A stretch of DNA of 46,779 bases from contig JAFXEJ010000039.1 in assembly GCA_017513795.1 (NCBI GenBank), positions 1-46,779 of the forward strand, written 5' to 3'. Positions 32,859 to 41,027 of this stretch are shown here, piece by piece. The notes under the pieces were generated by a model. That model was not told the DNA's origin. It made no database searches and saw nothing but the letters and a program-made list of their open reading frames with translations. The translations under genes and the position numbers were made by a program. How positions within the stretch are numbered: position 1 is the first letter of the stretch; the number at the start of each line of letters is the position of its first letter. This DNA is from Ruminococcus sp. GTDB lineage: Bacteria > Bacillota > Clostridia > Oscillospirales > Ruminococcaceae.

Positions 32859-33626
32859 TCAGATATCGTTGAGCATTATTCGGAAAAGCGAGCGTCCTTC
32901 GCTGGCGAGCTGGAGTTTCGGCGATTCAAAAATAAGAGAATCGCTGCCGCTGTTCCGTGGAAATCTGATAATCATATGGCTGGAGCTGATTTCAGTTTCT
33001 ATATTAAGCTTTTCTGATATAAGTACAGCGAATTCATTGAAAAAGTTCTCAAAAAATTCCTGCGAGCCGAATGTATCGTAATTTCTCTGCGGAATACTTG
33101 CATTGGTGTTGAGCGTGATCTGCGGAATATCATTCTTTATGCATGCGGATATTTCAAAAGAGGGGAGATCTTCTTCATTAGTCTGCAGAAATCCAGCGTT
33201 TGCACAGTTTTTACGAATGAAACCGAGCAGAAGCAGATCGAGAAAATCACTTGAAGATACAATTGTGAAGTCCTGAACGGAAGCAATTGATATCTTACAC
33301 TTTTTGCCGATAATTCTCTGGCATCCTGTAGTGAAGCTGTTGAGATAACTCTCAGCTTTGACAGGGGCGAGCTTCGGATCGTCTTTCATTATGGCAGAGC
33401 AGAATATTCCGGTTCGCTGAAGCTGACAGCAGATGGATTCGATAAGATTCATACAATGATCAACGGTTTCCTTTGATTGTTCGTCATCCTTGGTGATCTT
33501 ATCTATAAGCTGACTGAAACCAAGAAGTGAGGCAGCAGAATAATTTGCGATCATACCGAAATTTTTAGTCAGCTCTTTGCTGTATGGGTTGTTGTAAAAA
33601 TCCATAAAATCCTTGAGTTGATCCAT
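32859..33626 (-). CDS. Degenerate histidine-kinase-like protein (hypothetical)
   Basis: A 255-residue soluble protein that I do not recognise as a named family. Its layout resembles a kinase core: a two-helix segment (~10-75) like a DHp domain but without a phospho-acceptor His in the usual place, then an ATPase-like segment. The LLLLGFIRKNCANAG stretch resembles an N-box, and the C-terminal FFNEFAVLISEKLNIETEIS followed by MIIRFPRN resembles the last helix and strands of HATPase_c. No glycine-rich G1/G2 boxes are present, so ATP binding is doubtful. It has its own promoter and no response regulator next to it. It could be a scaffold or a Spo0B-like phosphotransferase, but both are guesses. 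Confidence 0.55.
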   Translation of the reverse strand: MDQLKDFMDFYNNPYSKELTKNFGMIANYSAASLLGFSQLIDKITKDDEQSKETVDHCMNLIESICCQLQRTGIFCSAIMKDDPKLAPVKAESYLNSFTTGCQRIIGKKCKISIASVQDFTIVSSSDFLDLLLLGFIRKNCANAGFLQTNEEDLPSFEISACIKNDIPQITLNTNASIPQRNYDTFGSQEFFENFFNEFAVLISEKLNIETEISSSHMIIRFPRNSGSDSLIFESPKLQLASEGRSLFRIMLNDI

Positions 33627-33675
33627 GCGTTTTTCCTTTCTGTTTTGTCACATTATATATTTCTGTTATAATTCT

Positions 33676-33704
33676 ATTATACACTATTTTGCAGAGAATT
33701 TCAA
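33676..33704 (-). promoter_or_regulatory. Promoter of the kinase-like gene
   Basis: On the minus strand TTGAAA, a 17-bp spacer and TATAAT. Confidence 0.7.
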
Positions 33705-33835
33705 ATACATTATTAAAAATGAAGTGATGTAGTATATTATATAGCGGTTTTGAATAAAATTGAACATATAAATTAGTGCAAAGTGATAAAATTTGTATAT
33801 TTCTTTAATTTTTCGTTATTTTTTTATCTAACCTC

Positions 33836-33864
33836 TTGAAAAAATTTCTTCTTTGGAGTATAAT
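33836..33864 (+). promoter_or_regulatory. Promoter of gap
   Basis: TTGAAA, a 17-bp spacer and TATAAT, followed by a short AU-rich leader and a strong SD (taggagg). Confidence 0.8.
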
Positions 33865-33896
33865 ATAAATATAAAAATTTTAGGAGGTAATTTCCA

Positions 33897-34934
33897 ATGT
33901 CAGTTAAAGTTGCTATTAATGGTTTCGGTCGTATCGGCCGTCTTGCTTTCAGACAGATGTTTGATGCTGAGGGTTACGAGGTTGTTGCTATCAACGATCT
34001 TACAAAGCCTTCAATGCTCGCTCAGCTCCTCAAGTATGATACCGCTCAGGGCGGATACTGCGGAAAGATCGGCGAAGGTCTCCACACTGTAGAGGCTGAC
34101 GACGAGGCTGGTACAATCACTGTAGACGGCAAGACACTTACAATCTATGCTAAGGCTAACGCTGCTGAGCTTCCTTGGGGCGAACTCGGCGTTGACGTAG
34201 TTCTCGAGTGCACAGGCTTCTACTGCTCTAAGGAGAAGTCACAGGCTCATATCGATGCTGGTGCTAAGAAGGTTGTTATTTCTGCTCCTGCAGGCAACGA
34301 TCTTCCTACAATCGTTTACAGCGTAAACGAGAACACACTTACAGCTGATGACAAGATCATCTCTGCTGCTTCATGCACAACAAACTGCCTCGCTCCTATG
34401 GCTAAGGCTCTCAATGACTATGCTCCTATTCAGAGCGGTATCATGAGCACAATCCACGCTTACACAGGCGATCAGATGATCCTTGACGGTCCTCACAGAA
34501 AGGGCGACTACAGAAGAGCTAGAGCTGGCGCTGCTAACATCGTTCCTAACTCAACAGGTGCTGCTAAGGCTATCGGCCTTGTAATTCCTGAGCTCAACGG
34601 CAAGCTCATCGGTTCTGCTCAGAGAGTTCCTGTTCCTACAGGTTCTACAACAATCCTTACAGCTGTTGTTAAGGGTGCAGACGTAACTAAGGAAGGCATC
34701 AACGCTGCTATGAAGGCTGCTGCTTCTGAGTCCTTCGGTTACAACACAGATGAGATCGTTTCTTCTGACGTTATCGGTATGAAGTACGGTTCACTCTTCG
34801 ATGCTACACAGACAATGGTTGCTAAGATCGCTGACGATCTTTACGAGGTTCAGGTTGTTTCATGGTACGACAACGAGAATTCTTACACATCACAGATGGT
34901 AAGAACTATCAAGTACTTTGCTGAGCTCGGCTAA
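33897..34934 (+). CDS. gap: Glyceraldehyde-3-phosphate dehydrogenase
   Basis: A 345-residue glycolytic GAPDH that oxidises and phosphorylates glyceraldehyde-3-phosphate with NAD+. Visible are the Rossmann motif INGFGRIGR, the catalytic Cys in [10 protein letters not shown] (~C160), [10 protein letters not shown], and the closing [13 protein letters not shown]. Codon choice is extremely biased towards gct, ctc, aag and tac, as expected for one of the most expressed genes. The start is fixed by the taggagg SD 9 nt upstream. It is monocistronic, with a hairpin after the stop. Confidence 0.97.
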   Translation: MSVKVAINGFGRIGRLAFRQMFDAEGYEVVAINDLTKPSMLAQLLKYDTAQGGYCGKIGEGLHTVEADDEAGTITVDGKTLTIYAKANAAELPWGELGVDVVLECTGFYCSKEKSQAHIDAGAKKVVISAPAGNDLPTIVYSVNENTLTADDKIISAASCTTNCLAPMAKALNDYAPIQSGIMSTIHAYTGDQMILDGPHRKGDYRRARAGAANIVPNSTGAAKAIGLVIPELNGKLIGSAQRVPVPTGSTTILTAVVKGADVTKEGINAAMKAAASESFGYNTDEIVSSDVIGMKYGSLFDATQTMVAKIADDLYEVQVVSWYDNENSYTSQMVRTIKYFAELG

Positions 34935-34952
34935 TTAAAAGCATAACGAATT

Positions 34953-34985
34953 ACGGGGACGGCTTTTGTCGTCCCTGTATTTGTA
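34953..34985 (+). terminator. Terminator of gap
   Basis: The arms acggggacg and cgtccctgt (one G-U) are followed by atttgtataattt. Confidence 0.65.
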
Positions 34986-35009
34986 TAATTTGAAAAAGAA
35001 GGTGTTTTA

Positions 35010-35612
35010 ATGAACAATCAGAATCAGAGGTATCCGGCAGGAGTACAGAACCCTTTCGCAAATCAGGCTCCTCCGCCGAATAAAAATAAAAAAGTTATTA
35101 TTCTTGTGATTGTTGCTGTGGTTGTTGCTATTGCAGCAGTTTCCGGAATATTGATATGGAGGGCTGTTTCTGAACAGAAGGAAGAGGATGCAAGAAGAGC
35201 AAGACGTGAGGTGAAGTCTAAGGTGACATCTGCTAATTCTGCTTCGTCAAGTCTTTTTAATGCTGTTAATACTGTTCTTGTTGAATTGGATGAAGAAGGT
35301 GTAAATACATACATTATTGAAGAACTTTCCTATTCAGCAGGGGAACACTGTGTAGAAGTTGAAACTACTGGCGGTTCAATTAGTGTTGATGGTGAGGAAA
35401 TATACAAGTCACTCAAGGAATACTTCAACGATGTTGATAAACTTGATTTTAAGGCTGCCTGTGATAGAGGTATCTGTATTGCAGTGGCATCCAAGCAGAA
35501 TTCAAAATATACCGGTTCTAAGCCAGTGGTAGTTACAAAAGATAATTACAAGAAGTATTCTGATGATTTGGATAAGGCTCTTGAAGATGCAATTGAAAAG
35601 GGCTTCGATTGA
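35010..35612 (+). CDS. Small membrane-anchored hypothetical protein
   Basis: A 200-residue protein that I cannot assign. The N-terminus is polar and Pro/Asn-rich (~1-27), followed by one TM helix (VIILVIVAVVVAIAAVSGIL, ~30-49) and then an outward charged helix (EQKEEDARRARREVKSKV). The C-terminal ~120 residues form a mixed fold with two Cys (C112 region in GEHCVEV and later CDRGICIAV). This resembles pilin-like or Pro-rich tethered proteins common next to housekeeping genes in Ruminococcaceae. SD is aagaaggtg. It is separated from gap and rpmG by hairpins, so it is probably its own unit. Confidence 0.6.
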   Translation: MNNQNQRYPAGVQNPFANQAPPPNKNKKVIILVIVAVVVAIAAVSGILIWRAVSEQKEEDARRARREVKSKVTSANSASSSLFNAVNTVLVELDEEGVNTYIIEELSYSAGEHCVEVETTGGSISVDGEEIYKSLKEYFNDVDKLDFKAACDRGICIAVASKQNSKYTGSKPVVVTKDNYKKYSDDLDKALEDAIEKGFD

Positions 35613-35627
35613 TTGATACAATTTGTT

Positions 35628-35672
35628 ACGGGGATGGTTCTGCGGAACTGTCCCCCTCTGACGGATTTTTTT
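35628..35672 (+). terminator. Hairpin after the membrane-anchored protein gene
   Basis: ggggatggttc pairs with ggaactgtcccc through an 11-bp stem with G-U pairs. A T7 run follows about 10 nt later. Confidence 0.55.
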
Positions 35673-35692
35673 GAAAAAATCTGAAAAAAAGC

Positions 35693-35721
35693 TTGACTTT
35701 TCCGGAAGTATGTGGTATAAT
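35693..35721 (+). promoter_or_regulatory. Promoter of the rpmG-secE-nusG-rplK-rplA operon
   Basis: TTGACT, a 17-bp spacer and TATAAT, leaving a ~95-nt leader before rpmG. Confidence 0.8.
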
Positions 35722-35728
35722 TGTTTTA

Positions 35729-35815
35729 CCTCGATAGGGGTTTATTTTTATGCCCGATACGAGGGAGGCAAACAACCTACCTCCGCTAAGCCGGAGGAAG
35801 TATTAATTCAGGAGG
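35729..35815 (+). promoter_or_regulatory. Structured leader of rpmG with competing ggagg/cctcc pairings
   Basis: An outer stem cctcg/cgagg is followed by ggagg (35764-35768), cctccg (35780-35785), cggagg (35792-35797) and the SD aggagg (35810-35815). The single cctcc can pair with any of the three ggagg copies, so the fold could expose or hide the ribosome binding site. No match to a named ribosomal leader was recognised. Confidence 0.4.
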
Positions 35816-35822
35816 TGCCGAT

Positions 35823-35972
35823 ATGAGAGTAAAGGTTACTTTAGCTTGCACAGAGTGCAAACAGCGCAACTATGTTTCCAAGAAAAACAAGAAGAATGAT
35901 CCCGACAGACTCGAAATGATGAAGCATTGCAAGTTCTGCAGGAAGCATACTCTTCACAAGGAAACAAAGTAA
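35823..35972 (+). CDS. rpmG: 50S ribosomal protein L33
   Basis: A 49-residue L33 beginning [19 protein letters not shown] and ending KHTLHKETK. Two CxxC pairs (C9/C12 and C36/C39) make it the zinc-binding C+ form. SD is aggagg, 7 nt before the ATG. It lies directly before secE, the usual Firmicute order. Confidence 0.95.
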   Translation: MRVKVTLACTECKQRNYVSKKNKKNDPDRLEMMKHCKFCRKHTLHKETK

Positions 35973-35989
35973 TCGGAAGGAGTATTTTT

Positions 35990-36229
35990 ATGGCTAAGGA
36001 TACAACTTCAGAAAAGAAGTCCGAAAAAACCGAGAAGAAAAAGCCCGGTAAAATCCGTAAGTGGTTTAAGGACTTAAGAATTGAATTCAAAAAAGTGGTT
36101 TGGCCTTCAAAGAAAACTGTTGCAAACAATACTTCCGTTGTAGTCGGAGTTGTTGCACTTGCAGCTCTTTTTGTAGGTCTGCTTGACACGGGCTTCTTAG
36201 AGCTCATGTCTCTGATCTATCAGCGCTAA
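35990..36229 (+). CDS. secE: Preprotein translocase subunit SecE
   Basis: A 79-residue SecE, a component of the SecYEG channel. A charged N-terminal segment (KKSEKTEKKKPGK) is followed by the amphipathic stretch KWFKDLRIEFKKVVWPSKKT and one TM helix (VVVGVVALAALFVGLLDTGF). The start at 35990 is preferred over an upstream in-frame ATG at 35927, because SD aaggag precedes it and the upstream ATG lies inside rpmG. Confidence 0.94.
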   Translation: MAKDTTSEKKSEKTEKKKPGKIRKWFKDLRIEFKKVVWPSKKTVANNTSVVVGVVALAALFVGLLDTGFLELMSLIYQR

Positions 36230-36256
36230 ACCTTCGGAAATCTGAGGAGGATTATT

Positions 36257-36787
36257 ATGTCAGAAGCAGCAAAGTGGTATGTTATCCACACATATTCAGG
36301 CTACGAAAACAAGGTTGCCCAGAATATTGAGAAGGTTGTTGAAAACCGTAAGCTTCATGATCTTATCCACGAGGTCAGAGTTCCGACTGAAAAGGTGACA
36401 GAGATCACCGACGGAAAAACAAAAGAGATCGAACGCAAAACCTATCCCGGTTACGTTCTGGTCAAAATGATCGTTACTGACGACTCATGGTATGTCGTAA
36501 GAAATACCAGAGGATGCACAGGATTCGTTGGTCCCGCTTCCGAACCCACACCTCTTTCTGAAGCAGAAGTTAAGTCTCTCTTCGGAATCGACGTTTCTTC
36601 TACTGTTGAAGTAAACTTCGGCGTTGGTGACAGAGTTCAGATCTCAGGAACCGCTATGGACGGATTTATCGGCGTTGTTCAGAACATCAATCTCGACGAC
36701 CGCTCCGTTGATCTTCTTGTATCAATGTTCGGACGTGAAACACCCACCACACTGCCTCTTAGTCAGGTAATCAGGGTGGATGATTAA
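36257..36787 (+). CDS. nusG: Transcription termination/antitermination protein NusG
   Basis: A 176-residue NusG. The NGN domain begins KWYVIHTYSGYENKVAQNIE, and the KOW motif is VGDRVQISGTAMDGFIGVV near the C-terminus. It couples RNA polymerase to ribosomes or Rho and modulates pausing. SD gaggagg is well placed. Confidence 0.96.
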   Translation: MSEAAKWYVIHTYSGYENKVAQNIEKVVENRKLHDLIHEVRVPTEKVTEITDGKTKEIERKTYPGYVLVKMIVTDDSWYVVRNTRGCTGFVGPASEPTPLSEAEVKSLFGIDVSSTVEVNFGVGDRVQISGTAMDGFIGVVQNINLDDRSVDLLVSMFGRETPTTLPLSQVIRVDD

Positions 36788-36817
36788 CAAGGTCAAAAAG
36801 AAGCCCAGTTGGCTTCA

Positions 36818-36857
36818 GTGGGAGAGGTAAAATAAGTCTTGCCTCGCCATTTACCAC
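36818..36857 (+). promoter_or_regulatory. L1-stalk-like leader before rplK
   Basis: GTGGGA, then a stem gaggtaa/ttgcctc, then ttaccac. This mimics the GGUGGGAGG...AUACCACC elements of the L1 site in 23S rRNA helices 76-78. Likely an autoregulatory L1 binding site. Confidence 0.6.
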
Positions 36858-36878
36858 ATTTATGGAGGTGCGAATTAC

Positions 36879-37304
36879 ATGGCACAGAAAGTAGTTGGCT
36901 ACATTAAGCTTCAGATCGCAGCAGGAAAGGCTACTCCTGCACCGCCTGTTGGTCCGGCTCTCGGTCAGCACGGCGTTAATATCATGGCATTCACAAAGGA
37001 ATTCAATGAGAGAACTAAGAACGACATCGGTATGATTATCCCTGTTGTTATCACTGTTTACGCAGACCGTTCATTCTCATTTATCACTAAGACTCCCCCC
37101 GCTGCAGTTCTTATCAAGAAGGCTTGCAACATCAACAGCGGTTCAGGAGTTCCTAACAAGACAAAGGTTGCAAACATCACTAAGGAGCAGGTTCAGAAGA
37201 TCGCAGAGCAGAAGATGCCCGATCTTAACGCTGGTTCACTTGAAGCAGCTATGAGCATGATCGCAGGAACAGCTCGCTCAATGGGCGTTGTAGTTGTTGA
37301 CTGA
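36879..37304 (+). CDS. rplK: 50S ribosomal protein L11
   Basis: A 141-residue L11 beginning [20 protein letters not shown], with [17 protein letters not shown] and the C-terminal SMGVVVVD. It forms part of the GTPase-associated centre. SD is ggaggtg. The length and all conserved blocks are intact. Confidence 0.97.
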   Translation: MAQKVVGYIKLQIAAGKATPAPPVGPALGQHGVNIMAFTKEFNERTKNDIGMIIPVVITVYADRSFSFITKTPPAAVLIKKACNINSGSGVPNKTKVANITKEQVQKIAEQKMPDLNAGSLEAAMSMIAGTARSMGVVVVD

Positions 37305-37389
37305 TTTTTGAATGACGACGGAACCGGACATTTATAATATCTGAATTCCGTTCTGACTTCTCTGAGCTGTCATTATGACAGGCTATATT

Positions 37390-37442
37390 GGTGGGAGGAA
37401 AATTCCGCTAACCGATCAGCTATAGGCAATCGGTATTACCAC
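37390..37442 (+). promoter_or_regulatory. Second L1-stalk-like leader, before rplA
   Basis: GGTGGGAGG (37390-37398), then an inner stem accgat/atcggt (37411-37416, 37429-37434), then attaccac. It has the same arrangement as the rplK leader. It is preceded by a hairpin ctgtca/tgacag (~37366-37380). Confidence 0.6.
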
Positions 37443-37461
37443 TTAAACAGGAGGAAATATA

Positions 37462-38157
37462 ATGAAACACGGCAAAAAATATGTTGACAGCGCTAAGGCT
37501 GTTGATTATGCAAAGCAGTATGAATCTGTAGAGGCTCTTGACCTCGTTTGCAAAAATGCAAAGGCTAAGTTTGATGAGACTGTAGAAGCTCATATCCGTC
37601 TCGGCGTTGACTCAAGACACGCTGATCAGCAGGTTAGAGGCGCTGTTGTTCTTCCTAACGGAACAGGTAAGAGCGTAAGAGTTCTTGTATTCTGTAAGGA
37701 AGATAAGTACGAGGCTGCTCAGGCTGCTGGCGCTGAGTATGTTGGCGGTATGGATTACGTTGACAAGATCATGAAGGAAAACTGGATGGAGTTCGACGTT
37801 GTTGTTGCTTCACCTGACATGATGGGTCTTGTTGGACGACTCGGTAAGGTTCTCGGACCTCGTGGTCTTATGCCTAACCCGAAGGCTGGTACAGTTACAC
37901 CTGACGTTGCAAAGGCTGTTACAGAAGCTAAGGCTGGTAAGATCGAGTACCGTCTTGATAAGACAAACATCATTCACTGTCCTATCGGTAAGGTATCTTT
38001 CGGTGCTGCTAAGCTCGAAGAAAACTTCACAACTCTTATGGAAGCTATTGTTAAGGCTAAGCCTGCTGCTGCTAAGGGTACTTACCTCAAGAGCTGCACA
38101 GTTACTTCAACAATGGGTCCTGGAGTTCCCGTTGCTACTGCTAAGTTCGGCGTTTGA
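37462..38157 (+). CDS. rplA: 50S ribosomal protein L1
   Basis: A 231-residue L1 beginning [20 protein letters not shown]. Signature blocks are [16 protein letters not shown] and [19 protein letters not shown]. It binds the L1 stalk of 23S rRNA and typically represses the rplK-rplA mRNA. SD is aggagg, 6 nt before the ATG. A strong terminator follows, so rplJ and rplL are not in this transcript. Confidence 0.97.
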   Translation: MKHGKKYVDSAKAVDYAKQYESVEALDLVCKNAKAKFDETVEAHIRLGVDSRHADQQVRGAVVLPNGTGKSVRVLVFCKEDKYEAAQAAGAEYVGGMDYVDKIMKENWMEFDVVVASPDMMGLVGRLGKVLGPRGLMPNPKAGTVTPDVAKAVTEAKAGKIEYRLDKTNIIHCPIGKVSFGAAKLEENFTTLMEAIVKAKPAAAKGTYLKSCTVTSTMGPGVPVATAKFGV

Positions 38158-38171
38158 TCGTAAACAATATG

Positions 38172-38201
38172 AGCCTGTCCCGTTATGGGGCAGGCTTTTT
38201 T
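38172..38201 (+). terminator. Terminator of the rplK-rplA operon
   Basis: The arms gcctgtccc and ggggcaggc are followed by six T. Confidence 0.9.
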
Positions 38202-38261
38202 GTCGTATATTGTCATATAATCCGTCTGCGTGGAATACTATTGTACCGAGGAGGCGATGAT

Positions 38262-39008
38262 ATGGACAAAAATCAGCTTGATGAATACAAGCGTGAGATG
38301 ATGAAGCTGTATGGTCAGCGACGTACCGGAGAAGAAAAAATTCTTCCGGTACAGAGTGAAGAAACTGTCATGAAAGAGGAACTTAACGATAATATGTCAG
38401 TACCGGAGGAGGGATTTCAGGAAACGACTTCTCCTGAAATAGAGGATGTCGATCCGGAAGCCGCAGATGATACAGCATGGTCGGGATTCCTTGAAAAAGA
38501 GCCTAATGATCTTGATGAACGTTTTCCCGATCCTGACCTGTCTGAGCTGGAGGGAAACACACTGGCTGATAATCCGGCGCTTGAAAGTGATCTTGGCAGT
38601 TCGATCGGATTTATTCTTGTGAACGTCCGTGCAGGCGATGAATCTTTTGCGATAGAGGGAGCAGTTGTGCTTATTTCTGCAATTGTCAACGGAAATCGTC
38701 TGCTGATTGCAAGTGGAATTGCCGACAACAGCGGTACTGCTCCGCTTTTCGAGGTTCCTGTGCCTGATCCGAGTTATTCTCAGGAGCCGTTTTCCGAAAC
38801 ACGTCCCTACAGCCTTTACGATATAAGCGTTACCGCAAAGGGATTCTTCAACGCAAGAAGCGTTGATGTTCCGGTTTTTTCCGGCATTACGTCAATTCAG
38901 AATTTCAATATGATACCTGTTCCTCTGATGATGAAGGAAACTGACGAAACGCTGACTATCTACAATCAGGAGCCATTTTTCGGGACTTCTGCCGTACAGG
39001 AGGGATAA
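38262..39008 (+). CDS. SleC-type N-terminal (carboxypeptidase-regulatory-like) protein
   Basis: A 248-residue acidic protein without signal peptide. The N-terminal half is low-complexity (Glu/Asp/Pro-rich). The C-terminal ~110 residues form a transthyretin-like beta domain (GFILVNVRAGDESFAIEGAV, RPYSLYDISVTAKGFFNARS). In Clostridial SleC-like cortex-lytic proteins this module is the N-terminal part of a single chain and precedes the SpoIID domain. Here it ends 2 nt before the SpoIID gene, as if the long protein were divided. The start at 38262 is chosen for its gaggagg SD; upstream in-frame ATGs overlap rplA and its terminator. The function is probably to chaperone or inhibit the hydrolase; this is inferred from the family. 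Confidence 0.7.
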   Translation: MDKNQLDEYKREMMKLYGQRRTGEEKILPVQSEETVMKEELNDNMSVPEEGFQETTSPEIEDVDPEAADDTAWSGFLEKEPNDLDERFPDPDLSELEGNTLADNPALESDLGSSIGFILVNVRAGDESFAIEGAVVLISAIVNGNRLLIASGIADNSGTAPLFEVPVPDPSYSQEPFSETRPYSLYDISVTAKGFFNARSVDVPVFSGITSIQNFNMIPVPLMMKETDETLTIYNQEPFFGTSAVQEG

Positions 39009-39010
39009 GT

Positions 39011-40408
39011 ATGCTTTCAGGAATTCCATATATTCCGGAGACTATAACAGTTCATCTCGGAGCTCCGGATTCAGATGCGCCGAATGTTACAGTAAGCTTT
39101 CCGTCGTATGTCAAGAATGTTGCATCGAGCGAGATATATCCTACATGGCCTGAAACTTCGCTGAGAGCGAATATATACGTCATTGTGTCGTATGCGCTGA
39201 ATCGTCTTTATACGGAATGGTACAGGTCAAGGGGATATAATTTTGATATAACATCCACTACGCAGTACGATCAGAAGTTTATAAACGGCAGAGAGATTTT
39301 CAGCAATATAAGTTTTCTTGTGGATGAGCTTTTCAATGATTATGTCACACGCTCCGGATTTATCGAGCCATTGTTTACGTCTTTCTGCAATGGCACAACT
39401 TCAACCTGTGACGGACTTTCTCAGTGGGGGACAGTTGATCTTGCAAAAAACGGATTAAAGCCTTTTGAGATACTTCAGTACTACTACGGAAAGAATATCG
39501 AGCTTGTGCGGGATGCGCCTGTTCAGAGCGTATTGCCATCATATCCCGGAATTGAACTAAAACTTGGTTCGGGCGGAAATGATGTGCGTTCCATGCAGAT
39601 ATTTCTTAACAGGATATCTGTAAATTTCCCGGCAATACCAAAGATTCCAGCAACAGATGGCATATTCGATCCGGCAACGGAAGCGGCAGTTATGAAATTT
39701 CAGGAGGTCTTTGACCTTATGCCAAATGGTATCGTTGATGCTGCTACATGGTACAGAATCACTTATATTTACACAAGCGTAAAGCGTCTTGCTGAGCTTA
39801 ATTCCGAGGGAGTACGCCTTGAAGATGTGATGAATATTTACACTGAGGATCTGAGTATAGGAATGCAGAGTCAGGAGGTAAGTACTTTTCAGTATTATCT
39901 TGCGGTTATCGGAGCATATTACGCAATGGTCGAGCCAGTCGAAATAACCGGATATTTCGGGGAAAGTACGGAGCGTTCCGTGAAATCGTTCCAGCGTGTT
40001 TTCGGTCTTCCGCAGACAGGTGAGATAGACCGAGCTACACGAAATGATATCTATCGTGCGTATGAGGGAATTGTTGAATCAGTGCCGCCGCAGTATGTGG
40101 ATGTTGCACTTTATCCGGGAACTGTGCTTCGTGAGGGAGTTTCCGGAGAGTATGTGAAGATACTTCAGGAGTATCTCACATTTATTAATGGTACTTATAA
40201 AAATATTCCGGCGGTAAATAATACCGGATATTTCGGACCGGTTACGAAACAGTCGGTTACTGCATTTCAGAAGCAGTTCGGAATTAATCCGTCCGGAATC
40301 GTAGGCGGTGTTACATGGGATAAAATTGCTGAGGTGTATTCTGATCTGAAATTCGGGTTTGACAAAAGACCGTATCAGAATCCGGGATACATTATCACAC
40401 AGGCGTGA
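39011..40408 (+). CDS. SpoIID/SleC-like lytic transglycosylase with peptidoglycan-binding repeats
   Basis: A 465-residue protein. The SpoIID/LytB-type domain (~30-175) has YVKNVASSEIYPTWPE, where E41 corresponds to the catalytic Glu of SpoIID. GLSQWGTVDLAKNGLKPFEI matches the late SpoIID motif. Three PG_binding_1 repeats follow (~190-270, ~285-350, ~370-450), each with an FQ-x-x-F-GL-x-x-x-G-x-(I/V)-D-x-x-T-W pattern. This is the core of SleC-like spore cortex-lytic enzymes. No signal peptide is seen, consistent with SleC proteins, which act from inside the developing spore or are released by lysis. Spore formation is not documented for typical R. flavefaciens, so the role is open. Confidence 0.85.
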   Translation: MLSGIPYIPETITVHLGAPDSDAPNVTVSFPSYVKNVASSEIYPTWPETSLRANIYVIVSYALNRLYTEWYRSRGYNFDITSTTQYDQKFINGREIFSNISFLVDELFNDYVTRSGFIEPLFTSFCNGTTSTCDGLSQWGTVDLAKNGLKPFEILQYYYGKNIELVRDAPVQSVLPSYPGIELKLGSGGNDVRSMQIFLNRISVNFPAIPKIPATDGIFDPATEAAVMKFQEVFDLMPNGIVDAATWYRITYIYTSVKRLAELNSEGVRLEDVMNIYTEDLSIGMQSQEVSTFQYYLAVIGAYYAMVEPVEITGYFGESTERSVKSFQRVFGLPQTGEIDRATRNDIYRAYEGIVESVPPQYVDVALYPGTVLREGVSGEYVKILQEYLTFINGTYKNIPAVNNTGYFGPVTKQSVTAFQKQFGINPSGIVGGVTWDKIAEVYSDLKFGFDKRPYQNPGYIITQA

Positions 40409-40422
40409 AGGGAGCGTTAAGA

Positions 40423-40941
40423 ATGCCATACACAAATGCACAGAGAAGGCAGCACATAAAGGAAATACAGACATATTTATATGCGATATCGCTGTTTGAC
40501 AGCAGAATTCCGGCGATTATTCCGGACGGGAATTATGGTACTGAGACGGCTGTTACGGTAAAGGCGTTTCAGCGAGCATACGGTTTAGCTGATACGGGAA
40601 ATGTTGATTCTGCAACATGGAATAAAATAGTCAGCGTTTACAGGGAATATCAGAGAATGGAGCCTCGTTCTCTGAATTGTTTTCCCTCACAGAAGCACAT
40701 AGTAAGGTCTGGCGATAAAGGCGAGGTTGTATGTATCATACAGTCAATTCTGAGAGTGCTCCAGAAATACTACGATAATTTTCCGCCGCTGACGTCGTGC
40801 GGAACATACAGCGAGGATACTGTAAAGGCAGTGAGAGCTTTTCAGCAGAAAGTCGGACTTCCGGTCAGCGGTACCGTAGACTGCAAGACGTGGAATATGC
40901 TTGTTACCAGTTTTGAGCACGTTTCTGCAACAATGCAGTGA
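40423..40941 (+). CDS. Tandem peptidoglycan-binding-domain protein
   Basis: A 172-residue protein with two PG_binding_1 repeats, IIPDGNYGTETAVTVKAFQR and GTYSEDTVKAVRAFQQKVGL, and no catalytic domain or signal peptide. It lies 14 nt after the SpoIID gene. ATG at 40423 is preferred over an in-frame GTG at 40405, because aaggga precedes the ATG and the GTG overlaps the previous stop codon. It probably targets or competes for the same substrate as its upstream neighbour. Confidence 0.75.
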   Translation: MPYTNAQRRQHIKEIQTYLYAISLFDSRIPAIIPDGNYGTETAVTVKAFQRAYGLADTGNVDSATWNKIVSVYREYQRMEPRSLNCFPSQKHIVRSGDKGEVVCIIQSILRVLQKYYDNFPPLTSCGTYSEDTVKAVRAFQQKVGLPVSGTVDCKTWNMLVTSFEHVSATMQ

Positions 40942-40962
40942 GGTCAAACATTATCGGATATA

Positions 40963-40991
40963 TTGACAAAATCCGTGAATCGTGATATAAT
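40963..40991 (+). promoter_or_regulatory. Promoter of gltX
   Basis: A perfect TTGACA, a 17-bp spacer and a perfect TATAAT, about 40 bp before gltX. metG follows 24 nt after gltX and is probably co-transcribed. Confidence 0.85.
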
Positions 40992-41027
40992 AAAACAATA
41001 TGAAATAAAAATTGAGGATGATAAATT

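Noticed and set aside
33853-34092. Plus-strand frame starting in the gap leader
   Set aside because: Out of frame with gap and lies over its highly biased 5' end; no SD.
35722-35822. tRNA or T-box in the rpmG leader
   Set aside because: No cloverleaf, T-box sequence or specifier loop could be identified; only simple competing stems.
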